A DNA stretch of 64,000 bases from Planctomycetaceae bacterium (GTDB lineage Bacteria; Planctomycetota; Planctomycetia; Pirellulales; Pirellulaceae): the NCBI GenBank assembly GCA_012729315.1, contig JAAYDI010000014.1, forward strand, positions 19,314 through 83,313, in the 5' to 3' direction. Of the stretch, positions 27,244 through 36,842 are shown piece after piece (the stretch's first letter is position 1; every line of letters begins with the position of its first letter). The position numbers and the translations under genes were made by a program. Below the pieces are notes generated by a model. That model saw nothing but the letters and a program-made list of their open reading frames with translations. It did not search any database and had not been told where the DNA came from.

Positions 27244-29031
27244 ATGTGTCGTAAAGCCGTTATCGTGGTGGGCAGCCTGGGACTGACGTGCGGATGGGCC
27301 GGCGTGCTGATGGCTCAGGAGTGGCCGTACTACCCGGCCCAGGAAGTGCTCGACCGCGGGCCGGGAGATTACCTTGCCTGGTACAAACTGCTGGCCTGCG
27401 TGATCCTGGTCTTGTTCTGGGTCCGGACCACGGACTGGATCAACCGGGACACGTTTGAGTTGGGCGACCGCATCGACATGCCCGCCCAGATCTGGAATCC
27501 GATCGCGGTGTTCGCCTTCCTGGTCGCCTTCTTGCTGGCCGTGTCGATCCCGCTGTTCGCCGTGGGCATTGTGCTCCTGTTCCTCGCCTGGGCCGCCCCG
27601 CTCGCCACGTACATTCTGATGCGCAACGGCCGCGTGACCGATGAGCAGAAGGTGCTGACGCCGGCCCATATCAAGCTGTGGTTAGCGGCGTTGATGTCGG
27701 GCCGCAAACGCAAGCAGCCGACCGACACGCTGGCCGCCCAAGAGCAGGGTCCCCCCGTGCAGTTGACGGCCTGCGGCGCCTCGGAGACCGAGAACCAGGC
27801 CCACCTGATCATGGCGCGGCAGTCACCCGGCTACGTGCTCGTCAAAGAGCTGATTGCCGACTCCATCATGCGGCGGGCGACCCGCATCATGCTGGACTAC
27901 TCCAAGGAAGCGGTCGACGTGCGCTATGACGTCGATGGCGTCTGGCATCCGGTGGAACCGCGTGACCGGGAGTCGGGTGATGTGCTCCTGGCGGTGATGA
28001 AGAAGATCTCCGCGCTGAACATGGAGGAACGGCGGGCTCGGCAGGAAGGCGAGTTCAAGGCGAAATTCGGCAACGGCAAGTACAACTGCCAGCTGGTCAG
28101 TCAGGGAACCAAGACCGGGGAGCGCGCGATCCTGGAACTGGTGCCCGAGAAGATCCCCTTCAAGAGCCTCGACGACCTGGGGATGCGCGAGAAGATGCGG
28201 GACGAGCTCAAGGGCTTCCTGGCCAACCCTGACGGGATGGTGATCTTCAGCTCCCTGCCGCTGGGCGGGCTGCAGACGACGTGGAACGTCGGGCTCACCG
28301 CGACCGACCGGTATCTGCGCGACTTCGCGGCGATCGAGGACAAGGCACGCCCGTTCACACATGTGGAGAACATCGAAGTCTTCCCGTTCGACGGCGCGGC
28401 GGGTCAGACGCCCGACTCGGTGCTCCGCACGATCACCCTGCGGGAGCCGGACGTGATCGTCATCCCCGACTTCGTGACGGGCACGGCCGTCGACTCGCTG
28501 TGCGAATACTCGTTGACCCAAAAACGACTGATCTGCGCCACCATCCGCGCCAAAGACGGCATCGAAGCGCTGCTCCGTATCCTGGCACTCAAGCCACAGC
28601 AGCCCGACAAGTTCGCCGCCACTGTCACGGCGGTCCTCAACCAGCGCCTGGTCCGGTTGTTGTGCGAGACCTGCCGGCAGGCGTATGAGCCGCCCGACCA
28701 GCTCCTCCAGAAGCTGGGCATTCCCAAGGGACGGGTGGAGGTGTTGTACCGCGAGTATCAGCCGCCGCCGCCAGGAACCAAGAAGAAGAGGGGAGAACCG
28801 GAAGTCTGTCCGGACTGTGGCGGGATCGGATACCGGGGACGCACCGCCGTGTTTGAACTGATCAAGATCTCCGACGAGATGCGTACGGCGCTGGTCTCGC
28901 AGCCACGCCTTGACGTCCTCCGCCGCCTGTCGCGCCAGGCGGGCAATCTCACGCTACAGGAGGAAGGTATCCTCCTGGTGGCGCGGGGCGGCACGGCAAT
29001 CACCGAACTCCAGCGAGTGCTGAAACAATAG
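27244..29031 (+). CDS. Membrane-fused PilB/GspE-like protein with degenerate ATPase site
   Basis: 595 aa. A signal-like helix (5-24) and three or four transmembrane helices (to about 124) precede a GspE/PilB-like domain: N-terminal subdomain, then a Walker A region reading IFSSLPLGGLQTTW (about 333-346) where canonical proteins have GPTGSGKTTT. By alignment the Lys is Leu and the first Thr is Gln. Walker B reads EPDVIVIPDF (Gly-Glu replaced by Pro-Asp), and the Arg finger/His box is also weak. The C-terminal tetracysteine zinc motif is intact (C474, C477, C522, C525). It is therefore probably a non-hydrolysing partner or adaptor of the PilT-type ATPase just upstream. Confidence 0.85.
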   Translation: MCRKAVIVVGSLGLTCGWAGVLMAQEWPYYPAQEVLDRGPGDYLAWYKLLACVILVLFWVRTTDWINRDTFELGDRIDMPAQIWNPIAVFAFLVAFLLAVSIPLFAVGIVLLFLAWAAPLATYILMRNGRVTDEQKVLTPAHIKLWLAALMSGRKRKQPTDTLAAQEQGPPVQLTACGASETENQAHLIMARQSPGYVLVKELIADSIMRRATRIMLDYSKEAVDVRYDVDGVWHPVEPRDRESGDVLLAVMKKISALNMEERRARQEGEFKAKFGNGKYNCQLVSQGTKTGERAILELVPEKIPFKSLDDLGMREKMRDELKGFLANPDGMVIFSSLPLGGLQTTWNVGLTATDRYLRDFAAIEDKARPFTHVENIEVFPFDGAAGQTPDSVLRTITLREPDVIVIPDFVTGTAVDSLCEYSLTQKRLICATIRAKDGIEALLRILALKPQQPDKFAATVTAVLNQRLVRLLCETCRQAYEPPDQLLQKLGIPKGRVEVLYREYQPPPPGTKKKRGEPEVCPDCGGIGYRGRTAVFELIKISDEMRTALVSQPRLDVLRRLSRQAGNLTLQEEGILLVARGGTAITELQRVLKQ

Positions 29032-29041
29032 GATTCCATCC

Positions 29042-29680
29042 ATGTTGAACCTGGTCCTGCTGCTGATCTTCCTCCTGTGCGTCGCTGCGCTCTGGTTCCA
29101 GGGGCTCTGGAGCAACGTGGTCACCTTGATCAACGTGCTGCTGGCCGCCATGCTGGCGTTAAACTACTTCGAGCCGGTGGCGAAACAGCTCGAAGGCCTC
29201 GAGCCATCGCTGGTCTACCTGTGGGACTTCATCGCCTTGTGGGGGCTCTTCGCCCTGTCGCTCGGCCTGCTGCGGGTAGTGACCAGCATGCTGTCCCGCA
29301 CCCGCGTGGCCTTCAACTTCTGGGTGGAGACGGTGGGTCGTTCCCTGACGGCCATCTGGATCGCCTGGCTGTTTGTCGGCTTCATCTGCGTCACGATTCA
29401 CACCGCACCACTGGGGCCCCATCCCCTGGGGTTCCAACGCACTCCGAAATCCGGCACCTTTCTCGGCATGGCACCGGATCGCCACTGGCTGGGATTCATG
29501 CAGAGCCGGTCGCGCGGTGCCCTGTCGCGGCCCGAAACGGATGCTGCTAAATTGTCGCCTCTGGAGCAGGACAAGAATGCGGCCGTGCGGATCTTCGACC
29601 CGGAAAGCCGGTTCATCCTGAAGTATTACCATCGACGCGTGCAGTTTGCGGACGAACCAGACTACCAAGTCAGTCGTTAA
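29042..29680 (+). CDS. CvpA-like membrane protein
   Basis: 212 aa, starting ten bases after the pseudo-ATPase gene. Four hydrophobic helices lie near residues 2-20, 24-44, 58-80 and 98-122, matching the topology of CvpA/colicin V production proteins; the C-terminal 90 residues are soluble and polar (PESRFILKYYHRRVQFADE). CvpA proteins sit in the inner membrane and have uncertain roles in envelope function. The position between an ATPase pair and another membrane protein suggests a component of one complex. Confidence 0.65.
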   Translation: MLNLVLLLIFLLCVAALWFQGLWSNVVTLINVLLAAMLALNYFEPVAKQLEGLEPSLVYLWDFIALWGLFALSLGLLRVVTSMLSRTRVAFNFWVETVGRSLTAIWIAWLFVGFICVTIHTAPLGPHPLGFQRTPKSGTFLGMAPDRHWLGFMQSRSRGALSRPETDAAKLSPLEQDKNAAVRIFDPESRFILKYYHRRVQFADEPDYQVSR

Positions 29681-29687
29681 GTACACT

Positions 29688-30407
29688 ATGAACGCAATCC
29701 AATCCGACGCTACGGCCACACCTGACGCTTCGACCACCGCCCAGGTGATCGAGTACCGTTCGCCGCAGCCGTTGGCCGTGCTGACGCTGGCTCTGGGACT
29801 ACTGAGTTTCCTGGCGGTGCTGCGGCCGGTGCTGTGGGTCGTTCCGCTCGTGGCCGTGGTCCTCGGCCCGATCTCCCTGTGGCGGCTCGCCAACGACCGA
29901 ACGAAGGTGGGCCGCCAGGCGGTAATCTGGGGGATGGCCCTGGCCCTGTTTTGCGGGGCCTGGGGGATCAGTCGCCACGTCTCCCGGCATTGGTGGTTGA
30001 CCAGTCAGGCACGCGTCTATGCCGACGCGTGGCTGGACCTCATCCAGCAGAACCGGCTCAAAGAGGCCCATCAGTTGCACGGCCGCCAGATTCAACGCGT
30101 TCCGGAAGGTATGTCGATCGACGAGTACTATCGGACCGACGAGTCTGCAGCGCACGATATGCGCATGTTCTTCGACCGGGAGCCGCTCCGGTCGTTTGTG
30201 ACACTGACGGAACCCGTGGAGGTGCAATTTCAACGGGCGGCCGTCGAAACGGACTTGCACTTCGACAGCGTCACGCTGCACTACGAGGTGATCATGCGGC
30301 GCGAAGGACGCACGTACTCCCGCCCGATTCACATCATCATGAAGCGGGAGGCGGTCGAGGGAACCAGCGATTCTCAGTGGTTCGTCTTCACCGTCGAACC
30401 GGGCTAG
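29688..30407 (+). CDS. Membrane protein of unknown function, end of ATPase operon
   Basis: 239 aa from ATG 29688, seven bases after the CvpA-like stop (an upstream frame start at 29646 would overlap that gene). Three hydrophobic helices are seen near residues 30-50, 52-70 and 83-103, followed by about 135 residues outside or inside, with RPIHIIMKREAVEGTSDSQWFVF forming strands. The soluble part is small enough to be one alpha/beta domain. No family recognised. It closes the PilT / pseudo-PilB / CvpA-like unit; convergent with the metzincin gene 55 bases later. Confidence 0.6.
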   Translation: MNAIQSDATATPDASTTAQVIEYRSPQPLAVLTLALGLLSFLAVLRPVLWVVPLVAVVLGPISLWRLANDRTKVGRQAVIWGMALALFCGAWGISRHVSRHWWLTSQARVYADAWLDLIQQNRLKEAHQLHGRQIQRVPEGMSIDEYYRTDESAAHDMRMFFDREPLRSFVTLTEPVEVQFQRAAVETDLHFDSVTLHYEVIMRREGRTYSRPIHIIMKREAVEGTSDSQWFVFTVEPG

Positions 30408-30461
30408 CAGCACGCGACCGCCGGGCGCGCCGGTGGCTGATCTGGCCGCTGGCGTGTGCCC

Positions 30462-32249
30462 CTATTGCGGTTCCCCGTCGGAGGTTTCGGCCGCGCGCAG
30501 GAGTGCGAGCCGATCGCGAATGGTGCGGCGGTAGCTGGTGAAGCTGTCGGCGCCCGTGCCCGCCAGCTGGGGGACCACCTCGTTCCAGCGCAACCCTTCG
30601 GGCAGACCTGTCACGTCGGGCATGAAGCGGGCCATGTCCCAGCGCTGAGCCAGCTCCGCCAGCGGCACTTCGCGCCGCAGCACCCGCTCGGCGAAGGCGA
30701 TCCCCGCCAGATCGGCGGCCAGATCCACATAGCTGAAACCGCTGCCCGTCTTCGCGTCGGTCAGCTCCTTGGCAATCCCGGCCGCCTCGGCCGCCGCCGG
30801 TCCGGCGACCGTCGCCAGATAACCCGACAGGAAGAAATGCTGCCGCAGATCGCGCCGGTCCAGCACGGTGGGGTCGCCCAGCGCCTGGCAGCGCTCCTGC
30901 CGCTCGTCCGCCGTCTCCACGGTCCGACAGAACTCGCGTGTGAGGCGATTCTGCAGCAGAGTCTCCGAGTCGTCCAGCGCGATGCCCAGACCCAGCAGGA
31001 ATGCGGCCGGTGCCACATCGGCCGGCGCACCCTGGACTGCCGCCGCGGCAGACCGCACGTAGTGTTCCGTGAGGCGGTCCTGCCGGAGCGTGTCGGCGCG
31101 CGTCAATGCCGCGGTGCGCACGGCGCTCACGACGGTCCGCGTCGCGCTGGCCAGCGGTGAATCGTCGACCATGCCCACCTGGAACTGATACTGCCGGGCC
31201 GACGTGTCCTCCGGAATCGCCTCGGCCAGCTTCGCGTAGATCTGGCTCAGCCGCAGCCGCGTGCCGGCCGACAGCTCGCGGACCGACGTCGCGCGACGCT
31301 CCCGGATCTCCTCCGCCACCAGGTTGATCAGCAGCAGGTTGACGGGGTCGAACCGGATGCGAAACTCCTTGTGCAGCACCTGACTGTCGGCCAGAATGGG
31401 ACGCATCACGGATGCCGGGTCAGGACTGTGTACGGCCCCCAGGTAGTGTCCGATCTCGTGCAGCAGCACCTCCTCGCGCTCCGGCTCGCTCATCGTTGCC
31501 GACCATTCCCGCACCAGGATATGGGGGTGCAGTATGCCGGGCGTGCCCCCCAGGTGCTGCAGGCCCGGGGACTGGCGATAACGGCCGGTGAAACCGAGGG
31601 CCACGTGTCCGGGTGCCGGGGTGACGCGGCGCTGGAATTCCGCCAGCGCCTGCGGAAACTCGACCGCTTCCTGGCTCGCCGCCCACTGGCCGACCTGCAC
31701 GATCCGCAGCCGTATCCGGCAGTTCTGCTCCAGGATCTGCGACACACGCTCGATCCGCTTCCGCAAGCGGGGCTCCCACGCTGCGCGCGTCGTTAACTCG
31801 TAGTTGTCAACGAACACCTCCAGCGGCAGGTCCACCGCTGTCTTGATCCGGGCACCTGCGGTGAGTGTCCGCCCCCCCGCCGTCGCGTCCGTACTGCCCA
31901 GATCAATGGCGGTCACCTGCAGCTGTCCCCGCTCGTCCCGAACAAACAGGTAAGCCGAATTCGCATCCAGATGGTACGCCCCCTCGCGGCCGCGATCGTC
32001 GTAGACCAGTTCGCAGACACCGCGCAGCATGAGCGCGGTGAGGTCGCGCGCCGGGATGGTGATCGGATCGGACGTGGTCGGGCCCGTGCCGATCCGAAAC
32101 ACAACCGGTTCGCTCGTCTGGTTCGCCAGGACAATTATATCGGCCCGGCTTGTGGCAGGTACGGTCCCGAGCGGCACGATGAGCCACAGCAGGAGCAGCA
32201 GCCAGTCTGCCGGCAGTTGATGCCCGGTGCGGAACGAGGGACACAGCAT
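30462..32249 (-). CDS. Secreted metzincin-type zinc metalloprotease
   Basis: 595 aa from ATG 32249 with a signal peptide (about residues 16-36, cut near SRA-D). The zinc motif HEIGHYLGAVH (264-274) has the HExxHxxGxxH form of metzincins, and a Met-turn candidate SVM follows at 280-282. Before it lies an N-terminal beta-rich domain; after it about 300 residues of helical sequence with no match I recognise. Probably acts outside the inner membrane on protein substrates. It shares an operon with the 862-aa exported protein upstream (47 bases apart). Confidence 0.8.
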   Translation of the reverse strand: MLCPSFRTGHQLPADWLLLLLWLIVPLGTVPATSRADIIVLANQTSEPVVFRIGTGPTTSDPITIPARDLTALMLRGVCELVYDDRGREGAYHLDANSAYLFVRDERGQLQVTAIDLGSTDATAGGRTLTAGARIKTAVDLPLEVFVDNYELTTRAAWEPRLRKRIERVSQILEQNCRIRLRIVQVGQWAASQEAVEFPQALAEFQRRVTPAPGHVALGFTGRYRQSPGLQHLGGTPGILHPHILVREWSATMSEPEREEVLLHEIGHYLGAVHSPDPASVMRPILADSQVLHKEFRIRFDPVNLLLINLVAEEIRERRATSVRELSAGTRLRLSQIYAKLAEAIPEDTSARQYQFQVGMVDDSPLASATRTVVSAVRTAALTRADTLRQDRLTEHYVRSAAAAVQGAPADVAPAAFLLGLGIALDDSETLLQNRLTREFCRTVETADERQERCQALGDPTVLDRRDLRQHFFLSGYLATVAGPAAAEAAGIAKELTDAKTGSGFSYVDLAADLAGIAFAERVLRREVPLAELAQRWDMARFMPDVTGLPEGLRWNEVVPQLAGTGADSFTSYRRTIRDRLALLRAAETSDGEPQ

Positions 32250-32296
32250 AGTGTCAGTATACCAGCGCCGTGCGCTGGCGGCATGTGGCGATCGCG

Positions 32297-34885
32297 TCAG
32301 GGCGCGACGACGACACGGTAGTTGAGCACGTGCCCGCCACCAGCCTCCTCGAGGCGCAGCCAGAGCGTCTTGCCTACGAGATCCTGGCCGTCGGGCAGAG
32401 TAAATGTGCTCGTCGTGCGGCCGGGCCCGACGTCCAGCAGCTGCTGGCGCAGCCGCCGGCGCCCCGGCGCATACAGGTAGCAGGTGAAGTCCCGCGGATG
32501 GGACGTGGCATTCTCTAGCTGCTGTGTGACGATCAGCTGGTTGGCGTCGTCCAGGTAGCAGTCGGCTGCCAGACCGATATCTCCGGCACCGACCTCCAGG
32601 TCGTGGTAAACGCTGAAATGATACTCTTGCTCGGCCTCCACCACGAAATCGACCTGCACGCGCTGACGGCCGCTGCTGGTGTCCGTCCGCACCGGGTACT
32701 CCTGCTCCGCCTCGCGGTCCCTGCCAAGCTGGAACGCCGTGGCGGTTTCGGACGCGTCCCAGTCGTCGAGGGCCTTGAGCGACGCCGCGCCTGTGACGGT
32801 GTCGGGAAACGTGTTGCGGAACCGGAGCCGTACGATCTGCCCGTTCCGGACGTCCCCAGCCAGCTGATCGAGTTGCACCGTGCAACTCAGTCGCCACTGC
32901 GCGACGGCCAGATTCACACCGGTCAGGAAGACCGGGACCGGCCCGGCGGTGAACGTCTGCGGGACCGGCTCCTTCGCGGACGCGCAGGACAGATCACTCT
33001 CTTCACCCCAGACGGTCAGCTGCCGCACGTGATCGCCCAGATAGAGCGTCTCCGTGACAGGGGACTCGTTCCAGACCACCAGTACGGCCTCATTATCGCG
33101 GGCGAACACATAGTTGTCACTGCCTCCCGGCAGCTGCAGACGCCCCAGATACGTTGCGCCCGACACGAGACGGGCCGTGGTCTGCCACGGCAGCCACAAC
33201 TCGCCGGGCGTGCCGTCGCGATTGAGCAGGCCATGCACGTCGTCGAACGGGTCCCGTACGAAGATGGCCGAGAGGCCCGCCGTTTTGGCTGCCAGCATCC
33301 GCAGCACCAGATCGCAGGCGCGCGACGCGGGACTGTACAGGTCGCGAGGCAACGGTTCAAAGGTCGTCCAGCAGGGAGAGCGGGGTTGCCTGGCGTCTGA
33401 CGCATACCGAACCAGCTCCGCGCTGGTCAACGGAATCGACTCCGACATCGCCAGCAGGTCCCAGGGCGGGTCAGCCACCGACGGGAGTTCGTACAGCCAG
33501 TCCCAGGCCAGCACCAGCCGGGCGATGACCCCGGCCTGCTGCCACCGCGCGCGGACATCGCGAATGGTCGCTTCGAGCTTATCGAAGTCGGCCAGATCCG
33601 CATCAGCATCACCGCCGAGCTGCCAATGCCGGATCTTCAGGGATAGCCGTGTCAGCACCGGTTCCAGAAGGGGCTGCCAGATCTCGGGTCGCAGGAACGC
33701 GGTCCCGATCGTCAGGCGCTGCTGGTGCCCGAACTGCGGGCGCAGGTTCGCCGGGACGGCGTCCAACACCCCGACCGTCTCAATCCCCGCCACCGTCAGC
33801 TGATCGACCAGGGAGACAAGCCGGTCCAGTTCGGGAGTGTCCGCCGGATCGCACCAGACGGGATACTTGAACCAGCCGACGCGCGCCTCCTGCAACAGTT
33901 TCACCAGCGCCTCGCCGGCGACCGGCAGCTCGCGGCTGGTCATCGACCAGCCGAACTCGCTCGGGCCGGTGCTGCCTCCTGGTCGCATGACTGCCAGGGA
34001 CACCACCTGTTCGGCCACCGCGTCATCGTCTGACGTGAGCGTCGCGCGGACGGTGTAATATCCCCAGGCGGGCACGTGCGGGCTCCACGTCACCGACCCG
34101 GCGAAACCGTCCTCGTCGGACTTGGCCAGCGGCGGGTCCTCCACCACGTCGGCGTCCAGCGGCAAGGTGGCTGAGTCGACGCGGCGGCCGGCCACGTCCA
34201 CCAGGTCCAGCTGCACCTGCCGGGCCGTGCTCGCTACGCCCGAAACGTGGCACGTCACCGCCACCTGTGCTGGATCCCAGAACAGGTTCTGAGGCTGCAG
34301 CGTGCTGAGCACCAGGCGGGGAAACCGCGTGAGACGAATCTCGTCGAACCACACAGTGCCCTGCAGATCGGCACGCTCCGTCGGCATCACGTGCAGCCGG
34401 ATCACGGCGAAGCGGGCAGTCGGATCGCGCGGGGTCAGCGGCCCAAGCCGCACGTCCTGCCACTCGGGCGCCACCGTGAACTCCGGGGAACGATACGATT
34501 CCTGCGGCGCGCGCCGGGCATCCTCGAACGTCACACTGTAATACGCCACGTCATGTTTGAGCCCCGCCGTCTTCAGCTTGCCCTGCAGCAGGTAACTGCA
34601 GTGCGGGGTCACTCGGATCGGCGGGCTGTTCAGTATCGCGGCGCCGCCATCGAGTTCGACGCGCAGGCAGTGTGCGGTCGCGCCGGCCGGATCCTCGACG
34701 ATGCCAATCCGCACATAGTGCGGAAAACCCGGGCCACGCTGCCGCGTCCAGCCGTCCGGCCAGCCATCGTAGTCCGTGTCGTCCGCCTGCTCGAATCCCG
34801 TCGCGTACACGACGTGCGCGCCGCGCGCGTCGACCGGCTCCGCGGGTTGAGCCGCTAACAGGATGACAGGGAGCCAGCAGTACAT
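32297..34885 (-). CDS. Exported 862-aa protein, possible carbohydrate-active domains
   Basis: Signal peptide MYCWLPVILLAAQP. The N-terminal 180 residues (TGFEQADDTDYDGWPDGW, ..., VWFDEIRLTRFPRLVL) look like a jellyroll carbohydrate-binding domain, as in LamG/CBM-type modules. The centre (FGWSMTSRELPVAGEALVKLL..., WFKYPVWCD, LGGDADADL) suggests a TIM-barrel with possible glycosidase-like Asp and Glu residues, and the C-terminus is beta-rich. I cannot name a family. It lies just upstream of the metzincin in one operon. Confidence 0.65.
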   Translation of the reverse strand: MYCWLPVILLAAQPAEPVDARGAHVVYATGFEQADDTDYDGWPDGWTRQRGPGFPHYVRIGIVEDPAGATAHCLRVELDGGAAILNSPPIRVTPHCSYLLQGKLKTAGLKHDVAYYSVTFEDARRAPQESYRSPEFTVAPEWQDVRLGPLTPRDPTARFAVIRLHVMPTERADLQGTVWFDEIRLTRFPRLVLSTLQPQNLFWDPAQVAVTCHVSGVASTARQVQLDLVDVAGRRVDSATLPLDADVVEDPPLAKSDEDGFAGSVTWSPHVPAWGYYTVRATLTSDDDAVAEQVVSLAVMRPGGSTGPSEFGWSMTSRELPVAGEALVKLLQEARVGWFKYPVWCDPADTPELDRLVSLVDQLTVAGIETVGVLDAVPANLRPQFGHQQRLTIGTAFLRPEIWQPLLEPVLTRLSLKIRHWQLGGDADADLADFDKLEATIRDVRARWQQAGVIARLVLAWDWLYELPSVADPPWDLLAMSESIPLTSAELVRYASDARQPRSPCWTTFEPLPRDLYSPASRACDLVLRMLAAKTAGLSAIFVRDPFDDVHGLLNRDGTPGELWLPWQTTARLVSGATYLGRLQLPGGSDNYVFARDNEAVLVVWNESPVTETLYLGDHVRQLTVWGEESDLSCASAKEPVPQTFTAGPVPVFLTGVNLAVAQWRLSCTVQLDQLAGDVRNGQIVRLRFRNTFPDTVTGAASLKALDDWDASETATAFQLGRDREAEQEYPVRTDTSSGRQRVQVDFVVEAEQEYHFSVYHDLEVGAGDIGLAADCYLDDANQLIVTQQLENATSHPRDFTCYLYAPGRRRLRQQLLDVGPGRTTSTFTLPDGQDLVGKTLWLRLEEAGGGHVLNYRVVVAP

Positions 34886-35172
34886 GAGTTGACCTCCATC
34901 GACCGCGAAGCGGGCCGGCGCGCGTACGCAGCGATTGGCACGCGCCGTCCGCAACGGGGGTGAGGCACCAGCCGGCCACCGCCAAACCATCCATGCCTCA
35001 ATAAAACTTTGCTTACAGCTGCGCGCTCGGGAACTCGCAGGCGGGAAATCGCGGGGCTCGTCGCACGGTCCACAGCCGAATGGCCACCCGCTGAGGTCTG
35101 TTCCGGACGGATCGTGCGGAGTGTAGAGGCTGTGCCGATTGTTCCGCGCCGGGCGCCCCGCCGCCGGGCCGG

Positions 35173-35910
35173 TCAGCTGCCGGCAGGTTGCGCACCGGCC
35201 CCTCCGGCGATTGCTCCCTGTGACCACAGCGCGGCCAGGACCAGGCAGGCCGTTTCAATGCGCAGCACGCGGGCACCGAGCGATATTGCCTGCCAACCTG
35301 CAGCGCGGGCGAGTGCCAGTTCGTCCTCCGTCCAGCCACCCTCGGGCCCGACGGCCAGATGGCACGGCGATCCGTCGCACGGGATGCCGCCGGGCGGACC
35401 CCCGCCAGGGTCGGCGATCCACCGGGTCGCGGTGGCCGGCGCCGCCTGCAGAAACGTTGCCAACGGCTGGAGTTCGACCACTTGGAGCAACCGCGTCCGT
35501 CCACACTGCTTGGACGCTTCCTTGACCGCCCGCTGCAGCTTGACCAGACTCTGCGGATCGGGATGCACCACGCTCCGCTGAGTGCGCAACGGGACCACGC
35601 GCGCCACGCCCAGCTCCACCAGCTTCTCGATCAGCCACCGTTGCCGGTCGGCTTTGGGCAACGCCACGCCGAGCACGATCTCACAGGGTAACTCGCGGTC
35701 CACCTGCTGCGACGCGAGCACCACCAGGTCTACCTGCGAGCGCGCCAGACGACTGACGCGCGCCACGTACTCACACCCACTGCCGTCGAGCAGTATCACT
35801 TCGTCGCCAACCCGCCCGCGCAGGACGTGCTGCAGATGATGCGCTTCGGCACCCAGCAAGACAGCTTCGCCCGCCGTGATGGGCGTGTCGACATAGAAGC
35901 GGTGGCTCAT
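35173..35910 (-). CDS. rsmE: 16S rRNA (uracil-1498-N3)-methyltransferase
   Basis: Cytosolic SPOUT-class methyltransferase that methylates U1498 in helix 44 of 16S rRNA using SAM. 245 aa, the usual length. The N-terminal OB-like domain (HHLQHVLRGRVGDEVILLDGSG) precedes the trefoil-knot domain with KADRQRWLIEKLVELGV, the SAM-binding AVGPEGGWTEDELALA and the final SLGARVLRIETA. Located 287 bases before the 862-aa exported gene on the same strand. A divergent gene starts at 36121. Confidence 0.95.
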   Translation of the reverse strand: MSHRFYVDTPITAGEAVLLGAEAHHLQHVLRGRVGDEVILLDGSGCEYVARVSRLARSQVDLVVLASQQVDRELPCEIVLGVALPKADRQRWLIEKLVELGVARVVPLRTQRSVVHPDPQSLVKLQRAVKEASKQCGRTRLLQVVELQPLATFLQAAPATATRWIADPGGGPPGGIPCDGSPCHLAVGPEGGWTEDELALARAAGWQAISLGARVLRIETACLVLAALWSQGAIAGGAGAQPAGS

Positions 35911-36120
35911 AATCTCGCAGATCCCCTACACCTCCAGGATACGGATTGGCGTCGCACGTTGCCTAGCCTGGATGAGAGTACTCCGCTGCCAGGACGCGAG
36001 GGGGATGGTCGACGTCCACGTCCCCACGTCCAATACAGGGTGCAGCCGATCTGGCGATGGTCGTCAAGATCGGTAAAATGAGTTGTTTGCCCTCCAACGG
36101 CTTGGGGAGAGTTGCCCATT

Positions 36121-36651
36121 ATGTCCACTGTGCGTCCGGGACTGCGGACTGAAGACCAATTCGAAATCGATCTGCGGCAACCGGGACTGGCTGCTTTCTG
36201 GGGATGGCTGTGGCCGGGTGCGGGTCATCTGTACCAGCGGCGGTACGCCAAGGGGATCCTGTTCATGGTCTGCATTCTGTCGACCTATTTCTATGGTCTG
36301 GCGATTGCGGGGGGCCACGTCGTGTATGCGTCCTGGAAGGGGCCTGAGAAGCGCTGGCAGTACTTCTGCCAGTTGGGGGTCGGTGTGCCAGCTCTGCCGG
36401 CGCTGGTGCAGGCGCGGCGCGTCAAGCTGGGCGCAGCGCCGTACCTGGGCGGCATCATGGCACCGCCGAGGTATGATCCGATTCGCCGAGTGGATGAGCT
36501 GTCCGAATGGCATCTGCAGTACAAGTTGCTGTTCGACCTGGGCACGCTCTACACGATGATTGCCGGGCTGCTCAACGTGTTGGCGGTCTACGATGCGTAT
36601 GCTGGACCGGTACTGATTGCACCGGACAAGAAAGAGAACGAACCGTGTTAA
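36121..36651 (+). CDS. DUF6677-like small membrane protein
   Basis: 176 aa from ATG 36121, with GGGGAGAG nine bases upstream; a TTG at 36112 is less likely. The N-terminal string LAAFWGWLWPGAGHLYQRRYAKGILF and following hydrophobic helices (about 20-40, 43-62, 80-96 and 140-158) match the TM2-like DUF6677 proteins of Planctomycetota. Function unknown. The next small membrane gene overlaps its stop by seven bases, so they are coupled. Confidence 0.75.
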   Translation: MSTVRPGLRTEDQFEIDLRQPGLAAFWGWLWPGAGHLYQRRYAKGILFMVCILSTYFYGLAIAGGHVVYASWKGPEKRWQYFCQLGVGVPALPALVQARRVKLGAAPYLGGIMAPPRYDPIRRVDELSEWHLQYKLLFDLGTLYTMIAGLLNVLAVYDAYAGPVLIAPDKKENEPC

Positions 36652-36842
36652 TAGCGAGTTGGGCCGACAGCCAGCTGTGGTACTCCGTGCCGCTGATCGT
36701 CACCATCAGTCTGGTGTACGGGGCGACACGGCACGAACTGATGGTTCCGATTCTGCAGCACGCCTGGCGGACGGCGAAGTGGATCGTGGGCTTCATGCTG
36801 GTGATCGCTGTGATCCTGACGCTGATTTCCCGGGTCTGCTGA
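36645..36842 (+). CDS. Small membrane protein overlapping the DUF6677 gene
   Basis: 65 aa from GTG 36645, overlapping the upstream stop codon by seven bases. It reads LIASWADSQLWYSVPLIVTISL..., with two hydrophobic helices (about 14-26 and 43-60) separated by a charged turn, and ends VILTLISRVC. Too short for a family call, but the pair is likely translationally coupled and both are inner-membrane proteins. A longer frame exists upstream in the same phase but overlaps the DUF6677 gene entirely. Confidence 0.65.
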   Translation: MLIASWADSQLWYSVPLIVTISLVYGATRHELMVPILQHAWRTAKWIVGFMLVIAVILTLISRVC

